A DNA stretch of 64,000 nt, from NCBI GenBank assembly GCA_964023205.1, contig OZ026845.1, positions 8,876,001-8,940,000 of the forward strand. Direction: 5' to 3'. Made by a program: the position numbers and the translations under genes. Positions 45,905 through 58,050 of this stretch are shown here, piece by piece. The notes under the pieces were generated by a model that was not told the DNA's origin, ran no database searches, and was given only the letters and a program-made list of their open reading frames with translations. Within the stretch, counting starts at the first letter, position 1. Every line of letters starts with the position of its first letter. The stretch comes from Lutraria lutraria (taxonomy: Eukaryota; Mollusca; Bivalvia; Venerida; Mactridae).

Positions 45905-46100
45905 TTTGGGTTTTATGCCATTTTTCAACAATTTGTCCATTGTATACAGCGACTGATTCACCTTACCAGTTTTCCTGGACTGTATTCTAACCAGTACTAA
46001 CTAACCCTTCCACAAAGAACCTGCAACATTGTCAAATTTTCATGGAAGGGTATGACGAGCCTTGACCAGGAATTGAACCCAGCTCGCTGAATGATCATTC
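45905..46100 (-). mobile_element. tRNA-derived SINE, family C, copy 1
   Basis: On the minus strand: B-box-like GGGTTCAATTCCTGGTCAAG, then CATACCCTTCCATG, TTCTTTGTGGAAGGGTTAG, TACTGGTTAG and GTCCAGGAAAACTGGTAAGG. The tail TTGTTGAAAAATGGCATAAA is the same tail type as family A. The blocks match 50601-50845 in order. The 5' end is approximate. Confidence 0.65.
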
Positions 46101-46240
46101 TCCACTTTTACTGATTCATGTACACATCCATACAGTGCTTTGATTTCATAAATATTTCAGTAATCAGTTATAAAAGAAGTGTTAAAAGTAAGTCCACAAT
46201 ACTGTAGGAGAGAATGGTTTGTGAAAAGGGGACACAAAAC

Positions 46241-46246
46241 TTTATT
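46241..46246 (-). promoter_or_regulatory. Candidate polyadenylation signal of the MYO9-like gene
   Basis: AATAAA on the minus strand, 324 bp downstream of the stop codon. It is a plausible 3' end, but AATAAA is common in AT-rich DNA and other candidates exist. Confidence 0.3.
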
Positions 46247-46569
46247 ATCAACATAGTTTACCACGCAATTAACAATCAAGCTAACATTTAACCAAAATAT
46301 CAAACATTTATAACTATGACATTAACTGGTTTAATTGTAGTGTAACACCAAAACAATTTAAAGTTTAATCAAACAAATGAACAAGACGGTTACTTTAATA
46401 TTTTGTAAATACTTATAAATTTCAATTCATAATAACATTTCAACATAATTATTTTTAAACCAATAATGGATAAAACTGCAATTTTGTCTAATATCATTTC
46501 AACATGACTTTTAACAAGTGAAAAATGACTTAACTGAATTATGAAAACATTTGCCTGATATAATACAAA

Positions 46570-47252
46570 TCAAACCATTATTTCACCCTCTGAATCACTA
46601 TTCATCTCAGCTAGGGTTAACTTTGAATTATCATTATTTGTTCTAGAAGGTGAAAGCTCATGTTTTATAGGTGATCCTGATGTAGTTTTTGAGGGCGAGT
46701 TTGAATACCTAATGTCTGGAAGACTATTTTTACGCTTCCTCTGAACATCTGAAACAGGGGAATCAAACCACTTGGACAGCCCTTGAGGTGAATTTCTCAA
46801 ATGTTTTTTCTTGTGTTTCAGTGGATTCTTATCTGGGTCATATCGATTAGGCTTCCTCAGGGTTACAGAATCTTGGGATATGGTGGTAACATGTCCAACA
46901 GCCACATCCTCTAATGATCCAGATTCCTCCAATCTTTTACTAAAAATGCTAGAGTGCTTAGATCCTGTCTTTTTGAAATGTTTGCCTACTTTTTTCCTTG
47001 TGCTATCACTGTCCAGTAGTATCTGTTTTCTAGCACGTATGTTACGAAATGAAGGACTGCAAGAGTTGTCGGAATCATAACTTAAGGTTTCAGCAGCTGG
47101 ACACTGATTACTGTAGTCTGTTTTGATTGATTCTAAGGTTTCAATATCATCGAGACTAGACTGTTTCGATATAGATTTTTTAGTACTAGGCTGTTTTGTA
47201 GGTACATCGGCTTGTTTCTTTGTTCTAAGAGTCAGCTGTGACGGTGTATTAG
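46570..47252 (-). CDS. MYO9: MYO9-like terminal exon (C-terminal tail and stop)
   Basis: 683 bp, phase 1 in (acceptor CCTTCTTTCAG), ending with TGA at 46570-46572. The 227-residue tail is Ser/Lys-rich and probably disordered. It has basic clusters (KHKKKHLR, RKRKNSLPD), several possible phosphosites (KQSSLDD, KRLEESGSLED) and an acidic end (SDSEGEIMV). No folded domain is visible. The joined frame fits the 57514-57644 exon across a 10.3-kb intron. A small in-phase exon between them cannot be ruled out. Confidence 0.85.
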
Positions 47253-47577
47253 CTGAAAGAAGGAAAAGTAAACAAATGAATATGATATAACGTACACAAC
47301 GAAAGAACCAATATATATATATATACAACCAACAACAAGATGTTATCATATATCCGTTAATAAGTTAAACATTACTAATTAATACTGACCACAATATGTG
47401 TGATGATAAAGAGATTAATGGCATGGGCACATGTAGATATTGATAACCCAAAGGCATTTTCAAAGATGAACCAACAAGAGATATGCTGACATAGCAAATC
47501 CCCCCCCCCCCCAAAGGCTGTGTCATAAAAAGGAGTGACTCAAAATAGAGAATTCTTTATAGTAAGTAAAATGACCT

Positions 47578-47812
47578 TTGTCAATAAAATTAAAGAAAGG
47601 TCAATAACCAAACAGGTAAGGTAGGGGTTACGGGTCTTGTACCTCATCACATCAATCTCTCATTGAAGTTTGAAATAAATATATCAAATGTTTTGGAGTT
47701 ATGATCCAGATAAACATTCTACATGGATGGACAGGCGGACGGACAAACATGTAGACAGAGATCATTACCATATCCCCCTCTTACCTTTTGGCAGGGAATA
47801 ATAATGCCCCTA
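47578..47812 (+). repeat. Dispersed repeat with GGACGGAC tail motif
   Basis: AAAGGTCAATAACC, GTTTTGGAGTTATGATCCAG and GGACAGGCGGACGGACAAAC, then CATATCCCCCTC and CAGGGAATAATAA. The closing blocks resemble the end of 52446-52712 (GGCGGACAGACC, TATACCCC, GCGCATAATAA) and a fragment at 52238-52312. The borders are approximate. Confidence 0.5.
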
Positions 47813-48524
47813 AGTACAAATTAAATACTTGTTGTGACAGCCCTCCGACACAAATCATGAATATAAACAGACAGTTAATTGAGAAATAGAAACAAGATCT
47901 AATATACAAAAGCCAAGCTCTAGAGTATGAAGTATAAAATTACTAAGCTGATCACAAAAGAACATGAAAAGTGCCTCAAGCTTTAAGCCAAGACACATTT
48001 TGCAATATAGACAGATATATGAATTCACATACCAGAAACTAATTGATCATATCAAAACATCAAATATAAGGATTATATGAGATGTGTTGAACTACTTCTA
48101 TAGCTAGTGCTAGTATTGATGATAACATAAAGCAATCTACCTAAACCACCATTTAATAAAGCAAAACCTACATTATAACTATAGCACACATATCTAAGTT
48201 ATAATACTAAGAGTCAACAAGCTAACTAGAACAATGAGATATAATTAAAAGCATCTAAGTTCAGATTATAGTTACTAGAATTTCTTTGAATCAAATGAAC
48301 TAAAAAAGTTATACATTTTGCAGAAATAATACACATTAACAGTTCAACTCTACTCAATAATAAGCTAAATATCAAGCACTGGTCGAGTCAATTTAAGGTA
48401 ATAAACTAATGTAGTCTTATTTCACAACTTACTGCAAAGAGCATGCCACATCTTTATCTTAGAATAGCACTCACCCACGAAATTGATAGTTTTTACCCCC
48501 CCCCCTGACCTTTTAGCCCTATTT

Positions 48525-48640
48525 GCCTGACCCCCATGGCCTAATCTGACCTCTGATATAAATGTGTTTGACCTCTGATATTAATGTGTCTGACCTCTGA
48601 CACTGTGTGTATGACCTACAGCTGTACTTCAACCAAGCAC
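48525..48640. repeat. Short minisatellite, unit about 28 bp
   Basis: TGACCTCTGATATTAATGTG-type units repeat three to four times. They lie just beyond a C-run and a CCTGACC stretch. Confidence 0.7.
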
Positions 48641-50059
48641 ATGACCACTGACACTATAAATGCACATAGTACCACATAAATTAGTAAATAAGATATAACT
48701 TAAAGCATCTAACAAAATGTATGAACTTGCACTAGCGCCACACTAGAAGCATACAATATAACGCACACACTAGAAGCATATAATACCAGGTATTTCCAAC
48801 ATACAAGTAAACATAACTGATCTATTGTTAGGTATAATTTAAATTAAAGTATATGATATGAACATATAATCAGACATAAAATAAACTTGGACGTGGCTGC
48901 ATCACAAATGGATTATTAAAATAGAAAGAACAGGTGAATATTTTATAAAATGCATACCCTTTGCTTTTATATTTGAGTCCAGGGACTACAATTTCGAACA
49001 CTTATAGATTCAATATTTTTAAAACTCTTTTAGAACAATAGAAAGTAGCAGGGCTGATAGTGAGAAATCATAATTATGGTGGAAACAATAAAATGTTGGA
49101 AACAATCTTTCTTCATAAGTGTCAAAAAATTACAGAAAGTGATTATAAAAACATAGAAGAAAGTCAGTGCCAATAAAGCACCCTGGCATGTATGAGTATA
49201 TTATTATAACAGAAATAAGTAAAGTTTGGTTCAATATCAGCTGTATAAACATACATTTTTATCTATGTTAGAAAGAGCTAAAATTTAGAAATGCCGAAAT
49301 TAGAAAAGGCCAAAATTCTGATAAAACGAAAATTCGGAACTTTGCAAGCAAACGTCTATATATAAGTCTGTTTATGACAAAACAATTCCAGTAAGTTGAA
49401 TGAGTTCTGTTCATTTGATTTCATCATTTTAAACAAAGATATAGGACAGTGGTATCAATACTAGGGTGAGTGCAGTGCAGTACCTCAATTTATACATGAC
49501 ATATACAAGCTCAGAACTAGAAGAAAGAAGAACATTGTATGCTGGAAATGTCTGATATTACAATTTACAAGTCATCCATTCAGTGCTACAAGATTGTAAC
49601 TCATCATTGTACAATACAAAGTTACACACTTATTACACTGATCAACTACGGATATATATTATAATAGCTGTGCGTATGTGAAAATCTCACCAAGTTTTAT
49701 GTCCAGACTAAAATAATACATGATTGTATTACAAATAGTTCATCTATATCACAGGGGTATATAAGTACAAATATGTTGGTCTGATTAAGAAATATGGTAT
49801 AAACAACTATTATACCTTAACACAATACTACATTATATAGCCTATGTGACTATTTACATGGTGACAAATAGCAGTCAATCACCAACATATCTTTCTACGA
49901 TTTACCATATTTGGTAAGACTCACATCATATATATAATCATACATATCAAATAAATGACTGTATAGCTGAAGCTGGGTAATAAACATCAGGTGTAAGCTT
50001 TGAATCACTAAGCAACAGGGCAATAGGAAACTGATAGGAAACCAGCTAAAACCAACGAT

Positions 50060-50205
50060 AGTCTTAAATTTAACAAGTGACAAGGCTTTACTCAGGTAAC
50101 CTTAAATTTAACAAAGTGACAAGGCTTTACTCAGGTAACCTTAAATTTAACAAAGTGACAAGGCTTTACTCAGGTGATCTTAAAACTACCAAGTGACATG
50201 CAAGG
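50060..50205. repeat. 39-bp tandem repeat, about 3.5 copies
   Basis: TTAAATTTAACAAAGTGACA followed by AGGCTTTACTCAGGTAACC, repeated with little change. The unit length equals that of the satellite at 6326-11215, but the sequence is unrelated. Confidence 0.85.
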
Positions 50206-50600
50206 CTTTATTCTTGTAGTAGCTTCCTGGTTCTGACTCACAGCCTTAGAGCCATGGATAGGTAGGAATAACTATTCCAAATTTATTCCCCATGATGTTA
50301 GATTGTGTGCTTACAACATAGTAAATAATAAGAAAGGTAAATAACTGTGAATACAATTAACATCTATACGATGCTGGGAATTGAAGGAAATATTGTGAAT
50401 AAAAGCCTCACATAACTATGAGAAAAATGAAACAATACTACTTTAAAGACAGAGTATTAGATAAAGAATGCAGACATATCATTGATAAATCTCATGACTA
50501 CAAACATAAACCTCACATCAAATATTGCCTCAACATCTAACCTTTCCAGTTAGAATAATACCTTTTAATACTACATTTTTGGGGGGGGGGGGGGGGGGGG

Positions 50601-50845
50601 TAACTCTGTTTTTCATCAATTTTTCAGTTATATATGGTGGCCATTAATTCACCTACCTAACAAGTTTTCCTGGACTACTAACCAGTGCTAACTTACCCTT
50701 CCACAAGGAACTGGCAACTTGTCCAATGTGGAGGAAAATCAACATACTTGTCAGATTTCCATAGAAGGGTATAACCTGATGCAACCAGGAATTGTACCCG
50801 CATTACCAGGTTAAAATTCTTACAGATAACCACTGGACCCTGGTC
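50601..50845 (-). mobile_element. tRNA-derived SINE, family C, copy 2
   Basis: On the minus strand: an A-box-like CAGTGGTTATCTGTAAGAAT, B-box-like GGGTACAATTCCTGGTTGCA, then TATACCCTTCTATG, TTCCTTGTGGAAGGGTAAG, CACTGGTTAGTAGTCCAGG and a degenerate tail. It abuts the 20-bp G-run at 50581-50600. It matches 45905-46100 block by block. Confidence 0.65.
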
Positions 50846-51222
50846 AGAAATATAAAATACATTATACCATAGTTATGAGTATGAAACATTTAGACTGTGT
50901 CAGGATGTTAGGTGCATGTTTAGTTATGTCTGAAATTTCTCTAAAACTAATTGTTAAAGGGAAAAATGACTATACTACTTCAAGTGTGTAATCAATGATT
51001 ACTGTGTATAGAAACTTCAGTGCAAAAACGACACAATAACAAAAGAGAATAATTACAACCTTATAATGTGTAAGCATGATATCTACATGGGCCCATTCCC
51101 AATAAAAAAAAAAAAGTCACTATTTTTCCCATTTTTGAACAAAAATGTACAAAACAAGAGACAAATTTTCAACCGAAATAATCAAATATTATGCAAGAAA
51201 GATAAAAATCTGTACTGATGTA

Positions 51223-51534
51223 AACAAGAGGGCCAAGTTGGCCCTATATCGCTCACATGACAATCACTGTTCACTCATTAAAACTTTGTTTTGAAAGTGT
51301 TCACAAGGTTTTCCCTTATTTGGCTCTGGTGACCTAGTTTTTCACCCAAAATGGCCAAATATCGAACTCGTCCAAGATTTTGTCAATATTAACATTCTGA
51401 CCCAGTTTTGCTAAAATTGAGCTAAAAATGTGGCCCCTAGTGCGTTCACAAGGTAAAGTTTGACAACGCACGATGCCGGACGGAGACTGATCCTAAAAAC
51501 TCACCCTGTAGCTTTGTGACATGTGAGCTAAAAA
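51223..51534 (+). repeat. AACAAGAGGGCC dispersed repeat, short (internally deleted) copy
   Basis: Keeps the first about 75 bp (AACAAGAG, hairpin, CGCTCACATGACAATCAC) joined directly to the last about 240 bp (GTGTTCACAAGGTTTTCCCT to GTGAGCTAAAA). The loss of the whole middle with both ends intact is typical of non-autonomous derivatives. Confidence 0.75.
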
Positions 51535-52445
51535 GTCTAAACTTCAGACAAAACATTGATTTTTCCCAATTCAATAGTTATATTGATGTCCATTTCCAAA
51601 AAGGGGAAAAAATCCCTTATAATAATAATTTATAGCAACAAGCACTATGTGAGACATGACTGATTTAATTGGATGTACATTTTATATGTTCTGTATCTCC
51701 CTTCTTCTCATAGCCAGCTAACAATTAATCTTCCATGCTTTTAAAACACACTTTGAATGATTATGGAGTTATATTATGGACAAAATTTATTTTTAAAATA
51801 TTACTAAAGGAAAAAAATTGAATTAAAGATAAGGTAGGTTTATTGACCCTACATGTATGCTTGGCACTTCCCCTCAGTGTCTTCAAGAAAATGCCTTTTA
51901 AGGGAGGTTCTGAATTTATGCACCAGACAAAAAACAAACAAAGAACAGACACTTATATAGTCAAAATATATAGTCATGTTTCCTGCAAAACATATTTCTC
52001 CTTGAACCTTGGAATATATTACATTGGAGACACACTCGATCCAGACAGAAACTATAGTCAGACATATGGACAAACTAACGAAAGGGTACTTAAATGGCTT
52101 TAACATGTTAAAATTTAGACACATAAATTTTAGACATATAAACCCTCTTTTGGACCCTTTTTAAGTGACTCCCATAGAAACAAAGAGTCCTAACCCTAAG
52201 AGAGCCTACTAGTTACCTAAACCCAATTTGTTTGTACAGAGGTACATATGGACAGAGATTATTACTAGATCCCTCTTCACCTTTCACTGTGGTAGAGTGG
52301 GATAATAATTATAAACACATTATATGTTTAAAACATGACAGTTGTTGGGACATACACTTAAGTTGTAAGTCTGCTTTTGGCCAAATTGTCTAATTGAAAT
52401 TCTTCAAATAATTTGTTATACATCAAAAGACTATGATGTCAATAG

Positions 52446-52712
52446 GAAGTGTTTGTGAAACACAGATGCCCCCTAACGGCTGACTGGATAGTTTGACCTT
52501 GACCTTTGACCTACTGACTTCAAAATCAATAGGGGTCATCTACATGTGATGAAAGACCTCCCAACCAAATCTGAGGAGCTTAGGCCAAATAGTTCTTTGT
52601 TTATTAACCAGACAAGGTTCCGGGTTACGGCCAGATTAACAAACCGGCGGACAGACCAACCGACATGTGCAAAGCAATATACCCCATTTTCTTCGAAAGG
52701 GCGCATAATAAT
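52446..52712 (+). repeat. GTGTTT-hairpin dispersed repeat, copy 2
   Basis: Begins with a hairpin (GTGTTTGTGAAACAC) and GATGCCCCC, then ACCTTGACCTTTGACCTACT, AAATCAATAGGGGTCATCTA, GGAGCTTAGGCCA and CGGCGGACAGACCAACCGAC, and ends near TCGAAAGGGCGCATAATAA. Same family as 39109-39440 and better preserved. I recognise the middle blocks as a widespread mollusc repeat. Confidence 0.65.
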
Positions 52713-53166
52713 TCATTGACTTCATAAAACAATATGCAGGAACAGTATCTAATTTATATAATCATGCATAAAAATATAGAATATAAAAACCATGTTAAAT
52801 CAATAAGAAACAAAGGTTGCATAAAAAATAATACAATTCCTCTGAAATCACATCAACTGAAAAAAGATCTACGTGTTTGTAATTATTGAGAAAATAAATA
52901 AAACAACAGAACCAGCAGATCAACTGTAAGAAGTATCAACAGAAAACCAGAAACATACAACACTGAATCAAGATAATAAATACATGCAAAATATTACAGT
53001 GTTTATATAATGTTATTGGTTAAATGATGAAACCTTGTCAATCCCAATTATTAGACTTGATCTCCAACCAGTTTAAAAGATGGTAGTCCCATATCAAACA
53101 TACATAGCTTAAATTAATACCAGACATTAAGGAGGACTTCATAGCATTTTATAAACATGGTGTACT

Positions 53167-54050
53167 AGAAAGAAGACTTATGTACACAGTTTTCACCATG
53201 AGAAGACTTATGTACACAGTTTACACCATGAGAAGACTTATGTACACATCTTACACCATGAGAAGACTTATGTACACAGTTTACACCTTGAGAAGACTTA
53301 TGTACACAGTTTACACCATGAGAAGACTTATGTACACATCTTACACCATGAGAAGACTTATGTACACAGTTTACACCATGAGAAGACTTATGTACACAAT
53401 TCACACCATGAGAAGACTTATGTACACAATTCACACCATGAGAAGACTTATGTACACAGTTTACACATTGAGAAGACGTATGTACACAATTCACACCATG
53501 AGAAGACTTGTGTAGACAATTTACACCATGCAAAGACTTATGTACACAGTTTACACCATTAGAAGACTTATGCACACAGTTTACACCATGAGAAGACTTA
53601 TGTACACAGTTTACACTATGCAAAGACTTATGTACACAATTTACACCATGAGAAGACTTATGTACACAACTTACACCATGAGAAGACTTATGTACACAGT
53701 TTACACCATGAGAAGACTTATGTACACAATTTACACCATGAGAAGACTTATGTACACAATTCACACCATGAGAAGACTTATGTACACAGTTTACACCATG
53801 AGAAGACTTATGTACACAGCTTACACCATGAGAAGACTTATGTACACAATTCACACCATGAGAAGACTTATGTACACAATTCACACCATGAGAAGACTTA
53901 TGTACACAACTTACACCATGAGAAGACTTATGTACACAGCTTACACCATGAGAAGACTTATGTACACAATTTACACCATGAGAAGACTTATGTACACAAT
54001 TCACACCATGAGAAGTCTTATGTACACAGCTAACATCATGACAAACATAT
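53167..54050. repeat. 30-bp tandem array
   Basis: About 29 copies of AGAAGACTTATGTACACAGT plus TTACACCATG. The unit length is a multiple of three, so frames stay open on both strands (minus: 315 codons, period SSHGVNCVHK; plus: 111 and 214 codons, period RRLMYTVYTM). The opposite-strand frames are a consequence of periodicity. Base changes concentrate at one 3-bp position (CAGTTT, CAATTC, CATCTT, CAACTT). Confidence 0.95.
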
Positions 54051-54071
54051 CTGGTCCACAATTTCAGATAA

Positions 54072-54255
54072 AACAAGAGCACCGCAAGCAGTGCAAACAC
54101 TCGTCTGTTCACAGTCTCAGTGAGATCTATCTACCTACAATGTTTTATGTTGCTACCTCTTATAGTTTCTGAGTTATGAGCAACAATTAAGTTTTTGCAC
54201 ATACACAGACGATGCAGTGATCACAATAGCTCAACTTTTTCTTTGAGCTAAAAAA
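54072..54255 (+). repeat. AACAAGAGCACC dispersed repeat
   Basis: AACAAGAG followed by the hairpin GCACCGCAAGCAGTGC, then CACTCGTCTG, a short body with TATAGTTTCTGAGTTATGAG, and an end ACTTTTTCTTTGAGCTAAAAA. It shares start and end design, but not the body, with the AACAAGAGGGCC family. It directly abuts the 30-bp array. Confidence 0.65.
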
Positions 54256-55224
54256 GAGATGGCAACATAATCAGAAGGACAAAAATAATAAAAGAAAAGT
54301 CATGCACCTGAGACAGGTTAAGCTTAAGTAAAGTCATACCATACAAATATAGAAAATGCTTAAGACAATAATCATGCTTCCATAAGGCCAGAGGTTATAA
54401 ATCTTGAGTATAAATACAATTAAATACAAAATATTCTTTTTTAAAAACATTTTTGTAAGTACAGTCACCATCTGACTAATGATAAGGCTGCTCCTAAAGA
54501 TTGGTACATGTACTCAAGTTTAATACCCTGGGGCCTCGATTTTAAGACATAGATTGATTTTTATGTTCTAATCAAGTGTACAGGTCTGTAAAGTAACACA
54601 TTGCCCACAAGCAGAGTGAACTAACAATATTTCAGAGCCCATTAGTATCCATTCTTCTAGAAATATAATCAACAAAACTCCACACTTGAAATAATCAATT
54701 CATTGTCAGAAGTGCAACAGACAACACAAAATTCAAAATGAAATAAGAAAAAAGAAGAGGGAAAAAAAACAATTTATGATGGAAATTCACAACTGACTCA
54801 AATAAAATTTAGCAAAAATTATAATTTCTACATTTTAGTCTTGGAGAAAGTCAGACATAGTACCTTGTATCTGGTTGCTATATTTAGCTCAGTCTTACAT
54901 TGACCTACAGAATAACTGTACCAAAATAATTGTCTTCACAAGTTTGCCCAGTAATATACACATTGGTACTCACAAGTAAATATATTTCATTTATATTGAT
55001 AAATTAACATTTGAGCCAACTGGAATTTGCAACATTTGTACCATATATTAGATATATATGGCATCAGTTTGCATCCTGTATACAAGTGTCAAGCTAAGTG
55101 TTATATAAATGTCATGTTTAAATTAATCATAAAACAGAAGTGCGTACCTGTTTTCAAATTATTTTCTTTCAGATTTTAGATGCACCATGTTTACTAAGCT
55201 CAAAAAGAGAGAAATCACATCATC

Positions 55225-55765
55225 AACATTCAGCTGTTTGTGTCTTTACATTGATCATACTAACATTCAGACATTCGTGTGTTTACATTGATCATACTAA
55301 CATGCAGCTGTTCATGTGTTTACATTGATCATACTAACGTTCATGTGTTTACATTGATCATACTAACTTTCATGTGTTTACATTGATCATACTAACGTTC
55401 ATGTGTTAACATTGATCATACTAACTTTCATGTGTTTACACTGATCATACTAACGTTCATGTGTTTACATTGATCATACTAACGTTCATGTATTAACATT
55501 GATCATACTAACATTCATGTGTTTACACTGATCATACTAACTTTCATGTGTTAACACTGATCATACTAACTTTCATGTGTTTACATTGATCATACTAACG
55601 TTCATGTGTTAACATTGATCATACTAACATTCATGTGTTAACACTGATCATACTAACTTTCATGTGTTAACACTGATCATACTAACATTCATGTGTTTAC
55701 ACTGATCATACTAACATTCATGTGTTAACATTAATCATACTAACATTTAGCTGTTCATGTGATCA
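55225..55765. repeat. 28-bp tandem array
   Basis: About 19 copies of TTCATGTGTTTACATTGATC plus ATACTAAC. Two alternating variants (GTTTACATT, GTTAACACT) show short-range homogenisation. Each unit contains TGATCA. Confidence 0.95.
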
Positions 55766-57513
55766 TATTAAGATATTCCAACAGAGACTCAACTGTTTGT
55801 TTTGATGTGATATAATACAATATTAAGTTGATAAGAAAAGTATGACAGACACAAGATAACAAACTGTGTGCTACATATCTAATATAATGGTTACAATTAG
55901 CTACAGGACTGTTATACTGAGAAACAAAAAGGAAGCACTTCTAATCTGTTTTCCTTACCAGTCAATGTTTTATCTCGACTCCTAAAAATATTTAATAATA
56001 AATCAAAGTTTAAGAAAACCCTTTGCCATAAAACTGATGAAAGACAGTTTTAGTCAATCATTTGATCTTAACTACCATTATCAGGACAATTATGTCACAA
56101 CTAGTGCTTCATATTTCAGAGTAAAATCATACTGCACTTGTTGTCACAACAGGTTTTACGGTTTCAGGACACACGGTGAATATCTGGGTAAAAACACCAA
56201 CCTTCCACATGCTGTCATGTTGCACTACAGTGATGATATTAGACACATCACTTCATGAAAATCTTTAATCATTTGATATCTAATTCCGTATAATCCCTTA
56301 AAATTAAGAATTGCAAGACCAATGATCTTTTGACTATAAAAGGGAGAAAAACTTGAGGTCTACAAACATCAAAACAAGGGTTACATACAAGCTAAACATT
56401 GAAATTACATATCCCAGATTTAATAAGTTTACCCTGTTACAGAAAGTATTTCTACAAACTAAGACATTTTTCTAAATATTAGCCATGATTCAAAGAGAAA
56501 CTTGCAGCAATAAAACTGCATCTACAAGCATTGTCATAACTATACAGATTTCTTCAGTAACTTGGCAGGTTTTTTCAATTTTTTTTATAAATTTATGATA
56601 AACTACATTAAACAAATGTTTACAGAAATCAAAATTACTATAGTATTATTACAAAGGCAAAAGATTCATCATTTGATCAAAATTTTACTGCCAGTAATTT
56701 TAACATTAGCTTGCTTCTTCACATGTGCAATTAACTCAAGACAGTTACATTGTAGCTGCATCATTAACAATTAGATTTACGGCGATGACTTATATTACCT
56801 GAATTTTATCACTGAACATATCATTATTAGATTTAATTATGAAAATTCTAGGGAAAAAATGTACAGCTCCCCAATGGTAGGAAAAGGTTACAAAACAAGA
56901 ACTATCCTGTTACAATGTTACATACAATAATCTTAACCAGAATAGTATATCTAAATGTATTATAATACAAGAAGGTATCATATTAATAGTTTAATTAAAC
57001 AAATTTAAAAAAGTGATAATTTAATCAGCAATTTGGTCTTAAAAACAGCAATGAACTTAAGATTGTCATATCCATCTAATGTGGGTGGAATAACAATGAA
57101 AAGTTCACAATGAATGTAGAAATTACAAAGTCACAAACACACAGTATGGTGAAGCCAGCCGAACATATCCTGACTATCAATTACCTAACTTAAAGTGAGA
57201 GTTGTAATAATCATATTTAGACCATATATATCACCTAACTTTAAAATGATAGCCATATTAATTATAACATTTAAATTGGTATAAACAGTAGGTAAAAAAA
57301 CATGACTCCAACATTTACTATACATGTCCAAATATTCATAAAATTCTTGATTTACAGAAACATTGTGTAATTGTAACAGTATAGTTCTGTTAACACATTC
57401 TAGCAGTAAACACTATAAGCACAGTATAGTCATAGATTTAGTTTGATGTTTTACAACAAATACACCAAAATCACCTCTATAAATCACCATTAAATACTGT
57501 CATATATACACAC

Positions 57514-57644
57514 CTTGAGCATCAAAAGCTGATTCTTGTAAATACTCAGCATCATCAATAGACTCGATTTCATCAGTGGACAACATTTCATCATCTGAAC
57601 TATGACGGTACTCAAACACAGGTAATGTATTGGTGAGAATATCC
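57514..57644 (-). CDS. MYO9: MYO9-like exon with multiplied 3' splice site
   Basis: 131 bp, phase 2 in and phase 1 out (donor GTGTGT). It encodes DILTNTLPVFEYRHSSDDEM, then an acidic Ser-rich stretch (LSTDEIESIDDAEYLQESAF). Position 57644 is chosen as the exon start because D-I-x-x-x-x-L-P follows the previous exon exactly as in vertebrate MYO9. However, the acceptor and the first 30 or so bases of the exon are tandemly copied upstream (57627-58050), so other starts are possible. Using the 3rd or 6th upstream copy would keep the frame and add 47 or 94 hydrophobic residues. Confidence 0.85.
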
Positions 57645-58050
57645 CTGTGCAAAATAGAATAAACACAGATAATGTATTGGTGAGAATATCCCTGTGCAAA
57701 ATAGAATAAACACAGATAATGTATTGGTGAGAATATCCCTGTGCAAAATAGAATAAACACAGATAATGTATTGGTGAGAATATCCCTGTGCAAAATAGAA
57801 TAAACACAGATAATGTATTGGTGAGAATATCCCTGTGCAAAATAGAATAAACACAGGTAATGTATTGGTGAGAATATCCCTGTGCAAAATAGAATAAACA
57901 CAGGTAATGTATTGGTGAGAATATCCCTGTGCAAAATAGAATAAACACAGGTAATGTATTGGTGAGAATATCCCTGTGAAAAATAGAATAAACACAGGTA
58001 ATGCAATGGTGAAGATATCCCTGTGAAACATAGAATAAACTAGAAAGTAC
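57627..58050 (-). repeat. 47-bp tandem repeat spanning a MYO9 intron/exon boundary
   Basis: Nine units of exactly 47 bp; the seven nearest the exon are almost identical and the two farthest are diverged. On the transcribed strand each unit reads TTTATTCTATTTTGCACAG, then GGATATTCTCACCAATACAT: a polypyrimidine tract, a 3' splice site and the first bases of the exon. Splice sites therefore recur at 57644, 57691, 57738, 57785, 57832, 57879, 57926, 57973 and 58020. All three frames are open through the repeat. Confidence 0.95.

Larger units (their letters stand above)
47253..57513. other. Last intron of the MYO9-like gene
   Basis: About 10.3 kb packed with repeats listed separately (47578, 48525, 50060, 50601, 51223, 52446, 53167, 54072, 55225). 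Homopolymer tracts are also present: C-runs near 47502 and 48497, and a 20-bp G-run at 50581-50600. The parts between them, including 48640-50060 and 55770-57510, are AT-rich with nothing I can name. Confidence 0.6.

Noticed and set aside
46811..47080. 89-codon plus-strand frame
   Set aside because: Shadow of the MYO9 terminal exon on the opposite strand.
53180..54172. Plus-strand frames of 111 and 214 codons opposite the 315-codon minus frame
   Set aside because: By-products of the 30-bp tandem repeat. No homology or gene context.
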